Shown: piece by piece, positions 51,644-59,743 of the stretch
Numbering within the stretch: position 1 is the first letter of the stretch
How the letters are laid out: every line of letters starts with the position of its first letter
Source of the DNA: CAWFLT01 sp963816795
Lineage (GTDB): Bacteria > Acidobacteriota > Vicinamibacteria > Vicinamibacterales > SCN-69-37
Length of the DNA: 64,000 nucleotides
Direction of reading: 5' to 3'
Assembly: GCA_963816795.1 (NCBI GenBank)
Contig: CAWFLT010000001.1
Span: 442,889 to 506,888 of the forward strand
Made by a program: the position numbers and the translations under genes
Notes under the pieces: model-generated
The model's input: the letters and a program-made list of their open reading frames with translations, nothing else
Databases searched by the model: none
What the model was told of the DNA's origin: nothing

Positions 51644-51857
51644 CGTCGCGGTCAAAGACGAACCCAGGGGGAAGAGGGCGACGGAGCTTCCGCAGCTTGT
51701 CGAGCGCGTCCTGGCGACTCCGGTCTCGCTGGATCTCGAACGTCCTCACATCGGCGATCCGAATCTCGATCTGATCGCCTTCCTTCAACTCGAGCGCCTC
51801 GACGACAGCTGCGGGAAGCCGAACGGCCAGGCTGTTGCCCCACTTTGCGACCTGCAT
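51627..51857 (-). CDS. vapB: AbrB/MazE-type antitoxin of the PIN toxin
   Basis: 76 residues from ATG 51857. MQVAKWGNSLAVRLPAAVVE, ALELKEGDQIEIRI is the AbrB swapped-hairpin DNA-binding domain. The tail (DALDKLRKLRRPLPPGFVFD) binds the toxin. An excellent Shine-Dalgarno AAGGAGG lies 6 nt before the ATG, unlike most other TA modules in this island, and a perfect palindrome lies just upstream of it. Confidence 0.92.
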   Translation of the reverse strand: MQVAKWGNSLAVRLPAAVVEALELKEGDQIEIRIADVRTFEIQRDRSRQDALDKLRKLRRPLPPGFVFDRDDANAR

Positions 51858-51870
51858 TCAGCGCCTCCTT

Positions 51871-51894
51871 GATATACATTGCACATTGTATATC
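51871..51894 (-). promoter_or_regulatory. Palindromic operator of vapBC
   Basis: GATATACA (51871-51878) and TGTATATC (51887-51894) are perfect 8-bp arms with an 8-nt centre, 13 nt upstream of vapB. The AT-rich arms include TATA-type -10 candidates, so binding of the AbrB-type antitoxin here should repress the operon. Confidence 0.65.
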
Positions 51895-51928
51895 ATTTGG
51901 CTCCACGGGGGGAGTTGCCTCTCGCGAT

Positions 51929-52041
51929 TCAACGGGGAATGATCAGCGGAAATTGATCAGACCGTCCAACCACCGTCCTTGGTCGCGGGCGTCGACCAGC
52001 GCCAAGAGCGGCCCGGTATCGAGAATGACCGCCCGGCTCAC
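51929..52041 (-). pseudogene. VapC with large internal deletion
   Basis: GTG 52041 overlaps the antitoxin stop. VSRAVILDTGPLLALVDARD is the first 20 residues of a PIN toxin, then about 10 codons later the sequence becomes FPLIIPR and stops (51929-51931, one frame off). The same ending VIPLIIPR plus the following TGAATCGCG occurs at the end of the PIN fragment at 53471-53755. So the middle of this gene, about 90 codons, is missing. Confidence 0.7.
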
Positions 52042-52274
52042 CGTCCGTAGCCGCGCAGATGTTCCTTGTTGGAAGCGAGGTCGCCGGACCCTTTCGCGCG
52101 GCCCACGAGGTCGCGGACCAGATCGAGGCACGAGACCTCTGAGCCGCCTTGACCGTCGAGGTATTTCGCCAGCGCCTCGCACGTCAGCGCCGACTTACTC
52201 TTTCCCATCGCCTTGGCTCGCGCGTCGAGCCGGGCAGCGACGTCATCTGGCAGCTTCAGCGAGATGGTTTTCAT
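52038..52274 (-). CDS. Ribbon-helix-helix antitoxin
   Basis: 78 residues from ATG 52274: MKTISLKLPDDVAARLDARA, KAMGKSKSALTCEALAKYLD is a CopG/RHH DNA-binding domain, with a C-terminal tail (SCLDLVRDLVGRAKGSGDLA, SNKEHLRGYGR) typical of VapB partners. Its toxin, just downstream, is reduced to a remnant, so the antitoxin is now effectively orphan. Confidence 0.88.
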   Translation of the reverse strand: MKTISLKLPDDVAARLDARAKAMGKSKSALTCEALAKYLDGQGGSEVSCLDLVRDLVGRAKGSGDLASNKEHLRGYGR

Positions 52275-52423
52275 CGGTTGGATAATACGACGACGCCACT
52301 GACGCCGACTCGTTTGCAGCACGTAGGTCGCCGCTCGACCGCTGTCAGGCACCTGGACGCACGGTGGCGACTAGATTAGGTACGGCACGGTGGCATGATC
52401 AAGCGTTTTCTGGACTGACGATC

Positions 52424-52640
52424 ATGGCGCTTTTACAATCGGGTGGTTCGTTCGCTTTGTGCGTTGAAGAGGGCGGCTCGGAGGATTTGCAATCTCGAAA
52501 GATCTATCCGGTTCTCGCTGATCGTGACGCTGCGCGAGAGGGTATATCCGCATCGTCGACGAGTCTGGCGAGGACTACCTCTACCCTGCGGAGTTGTTTG
52601 TTCCCATAAGGCTGCCCGCAGCCATTCTGCGACGGCTAGG
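52424..52640 (+). CDS. Small conserved protein of the YLYP type (frameshifted)
   Basis: ATG 52424 reads MALLQSGGSFALCVEEGGSE, DLQSRKIYPVLADRDAAREG. After a one-base break near 52543 YIRIVDESGEDYLYPAELFV, PIRLPAAILRRLG follows. The second half (DESGEDYLYP..FVPI.LP) is a motif I recognise from small uncharacterised proteins scattered across proteobacteria and acidobacteria. Length is about 70 residues. The stop is unresolved because of indels (TAG at about 52640 in one frame). It lies among TA modules but is not itself a known toxin or antitoxin. Confidence 0.5.
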
Positions 52641-52780
52641 CGGTGCCGCGCGTCCGCGGCACCGGACCGTCCGACCTAAGGCTTCGAAGCGTCGAACGCT
52701 CAGAGCGCCTGACGCGCAACGCTGCACGTGCAGACCTGACGCCACGGGCAGACGTGGACTGTCCGGCAGTTTCGCCGCAT

Positions 52781-52809
52781 TTGACAAGTGTAGCGTGACA
52801 GGCTACAAT
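52781..52809 (+). promoter_or_regulatory. higBA promoter with operator
   Basis: TTGACA (52781-52786), exactly 17 bp, then TACAAT (52804-52809): a near-consensus sigma-70 promoter. TGTAGC (52789-52794) and GCTACA (52802-52807) form a perfect inverted repeat over the spacer and -10, the likely HigA site. The higB start lies 10 nt further on, so the leader is only a few bases. Confidence 0.82.
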
Positions 52810-52819
52810 CGCGAGTGGG

Positions 52820-53111
52820 TTGAAGATTCGCTCGTTCGCGCATGCCGGCCTGCGCCGTCTGTATCTGGCCGATCAGATCCGCGGCCTGCCTCCGGACGCC
52901 GTCGGCAAACTGCGCCGCATGCTGACGCTTCTTGCAAGACATGGAGACCGTTGACGAACTCCGGACGTTGCCGCACTGGAAGGCTCATCGACTGAGTGGC
53001 GACCGCGCAGGCACCTGGGCGCTTCATGTCACGCGCAACTGGCGGCTGACGTTTCGGATCGACCAAGACGAACTGGTGGAGGTGAACGATGAGGACGACC
53101 ACGGCGACTGA
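52820..53111 (+). CDS. higB: HigB/RelE-type toxin (frameshifted)
   Basis: From TTG 52820: KIRSFAHAGLRRLYLADQIR, GLPPDAVGKLRRMLTLLA. After a one-base break near 52935 the next frame gives METVDELRTLPHWKAHRLSG, DRAGTWALHVTRNWRLTFRI, ending at TGA 53109-53111. This is a full HigB RelE-fold mRNA interferase of about 97 residues, with the conserved LPHWKAHRLSGDR and NWRLTFR motifs. It precedes higA with 23-nt overlap, the reversed gene order typical of hig modules. Confidence 0.85.
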
Positions 53112-53415
53112 GCCCGAGGCGCGGATGCGCAACCCTGTGCATCCGGGTGAGTTCATCCGGGCCGAGATTCTGGAGCCGCTCGACCTCACGGTCACCGCCG
53201 CGGCGCAGGTGCTCCAAGTCTCGCGGCCCGCGCTCTCGAGCCTACTCAACGGCCAGGCGGATCTCTCCGGCGACATGGCCCTGCGCCTCGAGAAGGCGTT
53301 CGGGGTCCGGATGGAGACGCTGATGCGGATGCAGTCGTCCTACGACATCGTCCAGACGCGCCAGCGCGCCAAGTTGATCACGGTGCGGCGGTATCGACGG
53401 CCGTCCGCGGCATAG
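53089..53415 (+). CDS. higA: HigA-type antitoxin (XRE family)
   Basis: 108 residues from ATG 53089: MRNPVHPGEFIRAEILEPLD, LTVTAAAQVLQVSRPALSSL, LNGQADLSGDMALRLEKAFG is the HigA XRE helix-turn-helix. The HPGE(F/I) start is diagnostic. Intact. It overlaps the higB end and should bind the operator over the promoter at 52781-52809. Confidence 0.94.
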   Translation: MRTTTATEPEARMRNPVHPGEFIRAEILEPLDLTVTAAAQVLQVSRPALSSLLNGQADLSGDMALRLEKAFGVRMETLMRMQSSYDIVQTRQRAKLITVRRYRRPSAA

Positions 53416-53470
53416 CCGGGCGACGACACCGCCGCAGCGTCGAGTATGACGGTTTGAGACACTTTCAAAC

Positions 53471-53755
53471 GTGCCGCGGCGGATGCGCTGCCGGGTGATT
53501 TCGGCGGGCGGCGCACCGGTGCTGGAAATGCTGGCACGACACGTCCTGAGCCTGCCCTTCCGACTGGAGGATCATGGCCGCACCGTTCGGGCCCTGATGC
53601 GGAAGTACGCCGATGTGCCGATGTCGCTCGCGGACGCCTGCCTGGTGCGACTGGCGGAAGTCACCATTCACAGCACAGTGTTGACCTTGGATCGCGATTT
53701 CAAGGTGTACCGGAAGCACGGGAGGCAGGTCATTCCGCTGATCATTCCCCGGTGA
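53471..53755 (+). pseudogene. C-terminal fragment of a VapC PIN toxin
   Basis: The homology starts abruptly near 53490 (GGAPVLEMLARHVLSLPFRL) and continues EDHGRTVRALMRKYADVPMS, LADACLVRLAEVTIHSTVLT and RDFKVYRKHGRQVIPLIIPR. That is the second half of a PIN toxin, with its D in SLADA and D in LTLDRDF. The first third, with the catalytic aspartate, is absent. The missing part matches what survives at 51929-52041 on the other strand. Confidence 0.72.
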
Positions 53756-53844
53756 ATCGCGGGTCAGTGAAGCGACGAAAGCTGAGAGTGCGCGATTGAC
53801 AAATCGCGCACTCCGACAGCAGCGTTACCGCGAGAGCATTTCTC

Positions 53845-53904
53845 CAGTTCGAAGTTCGAACTTCGCAGTTCGAAGTTCAGGTCGCTGGGTTTTTCAGCGA
53901 CCTG
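53845..53904 (-). terminator. Palindrome cluster and terminator at the end of the Tad operon
   Basis: CAGGTCGCTG (53878-53887) and CAGCGACCTG (53895-53904) form a perfect 10-bp stem with loop GGTTTTT, 6 nt past the last micropeptide stop on the minus strand. Beyond it GAAGTTCGAACTTC (53851-53864) is a perfect palindrome flanked by direct repeats of CAGTTCGAAGTTC (53845 and 53866). The stem is strong but the downstream T run is poor. Confidence 0.6.
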
Positions 53905-53909
53905 CGTGC

Positions 53910-54005
53910 CTAGTCTTCCTGGCGCAGCCGGCTGCGGCGGCGGGCCATGTACAGGATCGCGAGAACGGCAGTGGCGGCGAGCAGCACGAGATTCATGGTG
54001 GTCAT
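53910..54005 (-). CDS. 31-residue single-span membrane peptide
   Basis: ATG 54005 is preceded by AAGGGAG at good spacing. The peptide reads MTTMNLVLLAATAVLAILYM then ARRRSRLRQED: a short N-terminus, one hydrophobic helix and a basic then acidic C-tail, so the tail should face the cytoplasm. A near-identical gene occurs at 60754-60848, about 6.8 kb upstream in the same operon. Conservation between the copies (LVLLA, AVLA.LYMARRR.RL.QED) together with ribosome-binding sites argues that it is a real gene. No family name is known to me. Confidence 0.72.
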   Translation of the reverse strand: MTTMNLVLLAATAVLAILYMARRRSRLRQED

Positions 54006-54048
54006 CAGTTTTTCTCCCTTAAATGACAGACGTTGGTGTTGTTTGACG

Positions 54049-54129
54049 TTACGGTTGTTTGACGACCGGTCCGTAGAGCACGACGAGGACGACGAGCGCA
54101 GCGAACAGCGCGAGAATGGCAATGGTCAT
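54049..54129 (-). CDS. 26-residue single-span membrane peptide
   Basis: ATG 54129 encodes MTIAILALFAALVVLVVLYG, PVVKQP, a lone hydrophobic helix with a short polar tail. It lies between the second sigma-54 activator and the 31-residue peptide, all on the minus strand. The ribosome-binding site is weaker (AAGAAAG at a distance). The peptide resembles small subunits or regulators of membrane complexes in general form, but no homologue can be named. Confidence 0.5.
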   Translation of the reverse strand: MTIAILALFAALVVLVVLYGPVVKQP

Positions 54130-54175
54130 TGATGTGCTTTCTTGAATACAGACGTCACGGTGGTTTCCTGATGGC

Positions 54176-55341
54176 TCAGTGCGCCGCGGCCGGTTCCGCC
54201 GGACCGGCGTACGTCGGCGGTACTTGCGACGACGCCTCGGCCGCCGCGGCTCCGCCGCGGAATTCGCGGACGCCGACGCCACAGTCATGGGCGGCCAGGA
54301 AGTTCATGAAGCGGCGATAGTCGCGGCTCGACATGCCGAACAGCGCCAGCAGCGACTTGTAGCGGCCCCGCGACTCGCGCAGGCCGCGCCGCACGAGCTC
54401 GCGCAGATCGTGGCGCGTGATGTCGCGCGCCAGAAACATCGGATAGACGTGCTCCCAGAACGACGCGCCTTGCTTGACGAGCGCGTCGTACAACTCGTCG
54501 GCGACCCGGCTGCGGCGATCGGCGATCGGCGTCGAGCGGCCCGGGTTCGCTGCGCATCGAGACGGGCAGGTGCTCGACCCCGACGACGCCCCCCGCCGAC
54601 AACCAGACCAGCTGTTCGACGACGTTCCGGAGCTCGCGGACGTTGCCGGGCCACCGGTATGTCAGCAACGCCCGAAGCGCCTCGTCCGTGAAGCTGAGAT
54701 CGCGCTCGGCGACCGCGAGGAAATGCCGCATCAGCGCCTGCACGTCCTCGGCCCGCTCCCGGAGCGGCGGCACGTGGAGGTGGATGACGCGCAACCGGTA
54801 CAGCAGGTCCTCGCGGAACTGGCCGGCGGCGACGAGGTCGTTCAGGTTGCGATTGGTGGCGGCGACCACGCGCACGTCGACGCGCGCCTGCGATTGGTCC
54901 GAGCCGACGGCCTGGATCTCGCCGTTCTCGAGAAACCGCAGCAGCAGCGCCTGCATGCGCAGGCTCATCTCGCCGACTTCGTCGAGAAACAGCGTGCCGC
55001 GATGCGCGAGCTGGAGCTTGCCGCGCTTGTCGCGGTAGGCGCCGGTGAAGCTGCCTTTGACGTGGCCGAAGAGCTCCGACTCGAGGAGCGTTTCGGTGAC
55101 GCCGGCGCAGTTCACCGCCACGAACGGCGCCAGCCGGCGGCTGGAGTGGCTATGGATGTAGCGCGCGACCACGTCCTTGCCCACCCCGCTCTCGCCGGTG
55201 ATCAGGACCTTGGCCGGGCTCTCCGCCGCCCGCGCGGCCATGGCGAGCAGTTCCGTCATGGCCGCGCTGGCGACGACGACGCTTGGCTGCTCCAGAGGAG
55301 CACCGGCACGCGACGGGGGACGCTGACGAGATGGCTGACAT
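54176..55341 (-). CDS. Receiver-less sigma-54 activator A (frameshifted)
   Basis: ATG 55341 starts MSAISSASP; after a break near 55310 GAPLEQPSVVVASAAMTELL follows. Then Walker A GESGVGKDVVARYIH, contact loop GSFTGAYRDKRGKL, Walker B GTLFLDEVGEM, sensor VVAATNRNLNDLVAAGQFRE and RWPGNVRELRNVVEQLVW. After a break near 54535 the C-terminal part reads FWEHVYPMFLARDITRHDLR, ELVRRGL and DYRRFMNFLAAHDCGV, a helical domain used in place of a Fis-type HTH in some such proteins. About 388 residues. Receiver and GAF domains are absent, as in PspF. It is a paralogue of activator B directly upstream. Confidence 0.82.
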
Positions 55342-55512
55342 GGTGTGCGTTTTGCCTCCGCGAGCCTGGCACACGCACACACGCGGCGCCTTGGCTCACG
55401 GGGCCTGATAACGCAAATCAGGTACCGCCATTGACAGCTGTAAGTGATTGGGAAATAAGGGGCAGACTGACTCGCGCCACCTGACAGGTGACGAATTGTC
55501 GTCAGTGACGAG

Positions 55513-56404
55513 TCAGTGAGCCGGCGGAGGCTCTCTAGTGAGGACGTGATTTCGATCGCGGTGCGAGTTCTTCCTCCCAATCCGGCGTCGTCGACGGTCA
55601 ACGGCAGTCCGCTGCGAATCGAGACGGGAAGGTGCTCGACCCCGACGACTTCGCCCGCCGACAACCAGACCAGCTGTTCGACGACGTTCTGCAGCTCACG
55701 GACGTTGCCCGGCCAGCTGTATTCGCAGAAGCGCTCGAAGCGCATCGTCCGTGAAGCTCAGCTCCCGCCCGGAGCGCGCAAGGAAGTGCCTGCATCAGCG
55801 CGTGAACGTCCTCGGCCCGCTCCCGGAGCGGCGGCACGTGGAGGTGGATGACGCGCAGCCGGTACAAGAGGTCCTCGCGGAACTGGCCGGCGGCGACGAG
55901 GTCGTTCAGGTTGCGATTGGTGGCGGCGACCACGCGAACGTCGACAGGCGCCTGCGATTGGTCCGAGCCGACGGCCTGGATCTCGCCGTTCTCGAGAAAC
56001 CGCAACAGCCACGCCTGCATGCGCAGGATCATGTCGCCGACTTCGTCGAGAAACAGCGTGCCGCGATGCGCGAGCCGGAGCTTGCCGCGCTTCTCGGGCC
56101 AGGCGCCGGTCATGTTTCCATTGACGTGTCCGAAGAGCTCCGATTCGAGGCGCGCTTCGGTGAGGCCGGCGCAGTTCACCCCCACGAACGGCGCAAGCCT
56201 GCGGCTGGACTGGCTGTGGATATATCGCGCAACCAGGTCCTTGCCCACACCGCTCTCGCCGGTGATCAGGACCGTGGCAGGACTCTTCGCGGCGCCCTCG
56301 GCCATGGCGAGCAGTTCCGTCATGGCACGGCTGGCGACGACGAAGCTTGTCTGCTCCAGAGGAGCACCGACATCCGATGGGGACCTTGACGAAACAATGT
56401 TCAT
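55513..56404 (-). CDS. Receiver-less sigma-54 activator B, diverged and shortened
   Basis: ATG 56404: MNIVSSRSPSDVGAPLEQTS, then Walker A GESGVGKDLVARYIH and Walker B GTLFLDEVGDM. The sigma-54 contact loop is changed to GNMTGAWPEKRGKL. After a break near 55780 SWPGNVRELQNVVEQLVWL and VGVEHLPVSIRSG follow. The long C-terminal domain of paralogue A is missing; in one frame it ends REPPPAH at 55513, much like the EPAAAH ending of A. About 297 residues. Most of its AAA+ part is almost identical to A, so the duplication is recent or under gene conversion. It may act as a partner or regulator of A and not activate transcription itself. Confidence 0.75.
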
Positions 56405-56421
56405 GGGTTTCGTTCCGTTCC

Positions 56422-58412
56422 TTACCGTTCCGGCGCGGCATAGCCGCCCCGGCTCCTGACGGTCAGCTCGTCCTGCCGCGTCTTGATCTGGACGGTGCGC
56501 CACGCGCCGTCGCGAGCGCCATTCGTGGAGGTATAGCTGACAAGGTAGCGGCGGCGCAGCTCCTCCACGATGCGCGCGTAGTCGTCGCGCAGGTTCGAGA
56601 CGTCCTCCGGAAAGTACGCGGCGCCGCCGGACTCGGCAGCCAGCCGCTCGAGAAATTCGCGATCGACGCGAGGTCCGAGGCCGATGGGGTAAATCGTGGC
56701 GTCGGTCTCGCTGAGTGCGAGGAAGACGTCTTTCTGCGTCCGCGCGCTTCCAGGACCCGTGCCGGCATTGTCCTCGTCGCGTCCATCTGACAGCAGGACG
56801 ACGACCTTCCGGCCTTCGGTCTGCTTCACACCCATCAGCGCATCGGTCAGGCCGTCGTAGAGCGCGGTCCCGCCGCGGGCGTTGTAGGCGTTGACGGCCG
56901 CAATGCTCTGCTGCCGATCGGTCGTCAGGCCGTGCGCGAACGCGGACGAGTCGGAGAAGAGCAGCACGCTGAGGGCATCCTTCGGCCTCAGCGCCTCGAC
57001 GAACGACAGCGCCGCGGTCCTGACCCCGTCGGCGGCCCTGGTCATGCTGCCGCTGGCATCGAGCGCGAGCACGACCGAGACCGGCGACACGGCCTCCTGG
57101 AAGGTGTCCACCTTCTGGGCGACGCCGTCTTCGATCACCACGAGATCATCGCGCGTCAGATCGACGAGCTCGCGATTGGCGCCGGTCACCGTGAACTCGA
57201 GCGATGGCCGGACCGGCGGCGGCTTCGGCGCGAAGTACCCGGCGCGCGTGCGGATACGGTGCGACGCATCGGTCGTCAGGACCGTGATGCGCCGCCATGC
57301 CCCGTCGGCGTCCTCGTTCGCAGGCGAGTAGCTGAGCAGGTAGCGCTGCTGCACGTCCTCCGCGACCTGCTCGTGCACGGCAGGCAGTTCCTGTTCCCGT
57401 GATGGAAAGAACACCCGCCCGCCGGTCTGCTGTGCGATCTGCCTGAGGGCGCGCTCGCCTTTCAGCGAGATGCCGGCGATGCCGCCGACGCCGATCACGT
57501 ACACCGTCGGCGCGCGCCGACTTCACCGCGACGAGAGCGTCTTCCACCTTCGCCTGGCTGTGCTCGTCGTACCCATCGGTGATGAGCACGATCACGTGCC
57601 GCCGATCGTTGCCCGGCACGAGCCGCGACGCTTCGATCAGACCGTCGGAGATCGCGGTGCCTCCACTGGACGAGATCGCCTGCACGGCGCCCGCGATCGT
57701 GTCGCGATCGCCGGTGGGCCCGGTGATCGGTCCAAGCGACTTCGCAAACGGCGCCACGATGATGCGATCGTTCGGCCGCAGGAAGTCGGCCAGCCGGCCG
57801 GCAGCCCTCCGAACGAACTCCATCCTGGCGTGCATGCTCTGGCTCGCGTCCACGAGCAGCGTGTAGGTGACCGGCAGCGATTCGATGCTGGCGAGGTCGA
57901 TCGTCTGCGGCTCGTCGTTCTCGAGCACGCGGAACGAGGCGGCGTCGAGGCCGCCGACGAACCGACCGGCTTTGTCCGTCACGGTCGCTTCGAGCAGGAC
58001 TCGCGAGACGCCCGTGGTCTCGAGAATCTCGAACGGCGCGAGCTCGATGGCATCCGACGCGGTGTTGCCGCGCGCATCGGTCGCGTCGACGCGGATGCGG
58101 GTCGGCTCGAACGGGTTGGCGTCCGTCCACTCGACCGCATACGGCGGACCTTCCCGGTCATCGCCAACCAGGGTGTCGTTCACGTAGAACCTGACCGATT
58201 CGAGCGCCAGCTGCGGCGGATGATTGACCTGCGCGACGATGCGGATGGCGCCCGGCAGCCCGAGGCGGCCGAGCGGCGACGTGATGCGCACCGACAGCAG
58301 CGGGTTCTGAGGCTCCCCGGCAGCGTGGAGGGTGCGCCGCTGCGACAAGGCCGGCGGCGAAGAGCGCGCGCGGCGCTGGACGTCGACGGCGAGCCCCGCG
58401 CTCACGCGTCAC
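56422..58412 (-). CDS. Double VWFA-domain secreted protein (frameshifted)
   Basis: GTG 58412 begins a signal peptide (ALFAAGLVAAA after a frame break near 58345). The first module has an Ig-like part (LGLPGAIRIVAQVNHPPQLA, TRIRVDATDARGNTASDAIE), then VTYTLLVDASQSMHARMEFV with a MIDAS-like DxSxS. After a break near 57500 IGVGGIAGISLKGERALRQI continues it. A second module repeats the plan: LVVIEDGVAQKVDTFQEAVS, VVLALDASGSMTRAADGVRT, YPIGLGPRVDREFLERLAAE and RRRYLVSYTSTNGARDGAWR. This is the VWFA-related acidobacterial type. It sits after the MoxR-like ATPase (stop 58421), a classic pairing for chaperone-like assembly systems. About 663 residues. Confidence 0.85.
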
Positions 58413-58420
58413 CGCGCGGA

Positions 58421-59743
58421 TCAGGCGTAGACGGCCACTTCCTCGCGGTCGTTGACGAAGTAGCTGTTGCACGCCGCTTCGAGCAGTTCCATGGTCAGAT
58501 GCGGCGGTCGATTCAGATACGAGGCGAGCGACAACGCCTGCTTGATCAGATCCCGGGGATGGCACCCGCGCAGCGCAATCTTGCGGGGGCGGTAGTAGTC
58601 GATCAGCAGTCGCTCGACCAGCCCGGTCTCCGCCGTCGCACCCAGGTCGCGGCAGCACCTCGCGAAGATCGTCTTGAAGTCCTCGATCGTCGGACTTTCA
58701 GCGAAGATCTTGTATTGGATGCGGCGCAGGAACGCTTCGTCGACGAGCTCGGCGGGGCGAATGTTCGTCGCGAAGACGATCAGCGTCATGAACGGCAGCT
58801 CGAACTTCTGGCCGCTCTGCAGCGTCAGGAAGTCCACGCGGCTTTCGAGCGGCACGATCCACCGGTTCAGCAGGTCGCGCGGCGTGCACCGCTGCCGCCC
58901 GAAGTCGTCGATCACGAGCACGCCGCCGTTGGCGATCGCCTGCACCGGCGCGCGGTAGAACCCGGTGGTCGGGTTGTAGCTCAACTCCAGCGAGTCCAGG
59001 GTCAGCTCGCCGCCGACCATGACCATCGGACGCCGGCACCGCACCCATCTCCGGTCTCCGTTCGAGAGCGAGGTGAGGCTGTCCTGGTCTTCTTCCGCCG
59101 CGACCGGCTCATGATTCACCGGATCGAAGAGCCGGACGATGCTGCCCTCGACTTCCAGCGCGTGCGGGATCGCAATCTCGCCTTCGAGCAGGTTGTGAAT
59201 GGCTTCCGAGATGACCGTCTTGCCGTTCCCCGGAGGGCCGTAGACGAACATCGAGTGTCCGGCGTTGATCGCCGGCCCGAGCTGATCGAGGACCGCGTCG
59301 CTGATCACGAGGTGCGAAAACGCCTGACGCACGCGCTCGCGCGTGGCGCCGCGCGGGGCCGCCGCGCGGTAGGCGTTCATGTACGCCTGGTACTGCGCGA
59401 GCGGCACCGGGGCGGCGCCGACGTAATGACTGGTTTCCAGGAACAGCGCCGCGCGGGTGCGGCCGGCGTCGGTGATCCGGTAGCGGTACGAGGCGCCGCC
59501 GACGAACCCGCCGCCAACGATCGCAATCTGATGCTGTCCCTTCAGGAGCTCGAGCGCCGGAGCAATGACCTGGAACTCCAGCCCGAGCCGGCGCGACAGC
59601 TCGCTGCCGGTCAGCTCGCCGGCAAAGTGCAGCGACTTCAACGTCAGCTGCAGGATGAGGTCGAGGGTCAGCCCCGACGCTTCGAGCGTCTGGGCCGGTG
59701 CCGGGAATGGAACGACGTCCGGGGATTCAGCGATGGTGATCAT
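58421..59743 (-). CDS. MoxR-like AAA+ ATPase
   Basis: About 440 residues from ATG 59743. The N-terminal winged-helix-like region (SLHFAGELTGSELSRRLGLE) is followed by the AAA+ core: Walker A VYGPPGNGKTVISEAIHNL, Walker B GVLVIDDFGRQRCTPRDLLN, sensor 1 LIVFATNIRPAELVDEAFLR and an arginine-rich RRIQYKIF. The C-terminal helical lid has GCHPRDLIKQALSLASYLNR. Intact. Genes of this type occur with VWA proteins and type IV/Tad pilus loci. Here it follows the TPR lipoprotein (17-nt overlap) and precedes the double-VWA gene by 9 nt. Confidence 0.87.
   Translation of the reverse strand: MITIAESPDVVPFPAPAQTLEASGLTLDLILQLTLKSLHFAGELTGSELSRRLGLEFQVIAPALELLKGQHQIAIVGGGFVGGASYRYRITDAGRTRAALFLETSHYVGAAPVPLAQYQAYMNAYRAAAPRGATRERVRQAFSHLVISDAVLDQLGPAINAGHSMFVYGPPGNGKTVISEAIHNLLEGEIAIPHALEVEGSIVRLFDPVNHEPVAAEEDQDSLTSLSNGDRRWVRCRRPMVMVGGELTLDSLELSYNPTTGFYRAPVQAIANGGVLVIDDFGRQRCTPRDLLNRWIVPLESRVDFLTLQSGQKFELPFMTLIVFATNIRPAELVDEAFLRRIQYKIFAESPTIEDFKTIFARCCRDLGATAETGLVERLLIDYYRPRKIALRGCHPRDLIKQALSLASYLNRPPHLTMELLEAACNSYFVNDREEVAVYA

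Noticed and set aside
45436..53755. Prophage or integrative element
   Set aside because: No integrase, transposase, portal, terminase or recombinase genes and no att-like direct repeats were found in the TA island, so only a hotspot is claimed.
53910..54129. Flp-type pilin genes
   Set aside because: The micropeptides lack the glycine-glutamate-tyrosine processing region of Flp prepilins and are much shorter than usual pilins.
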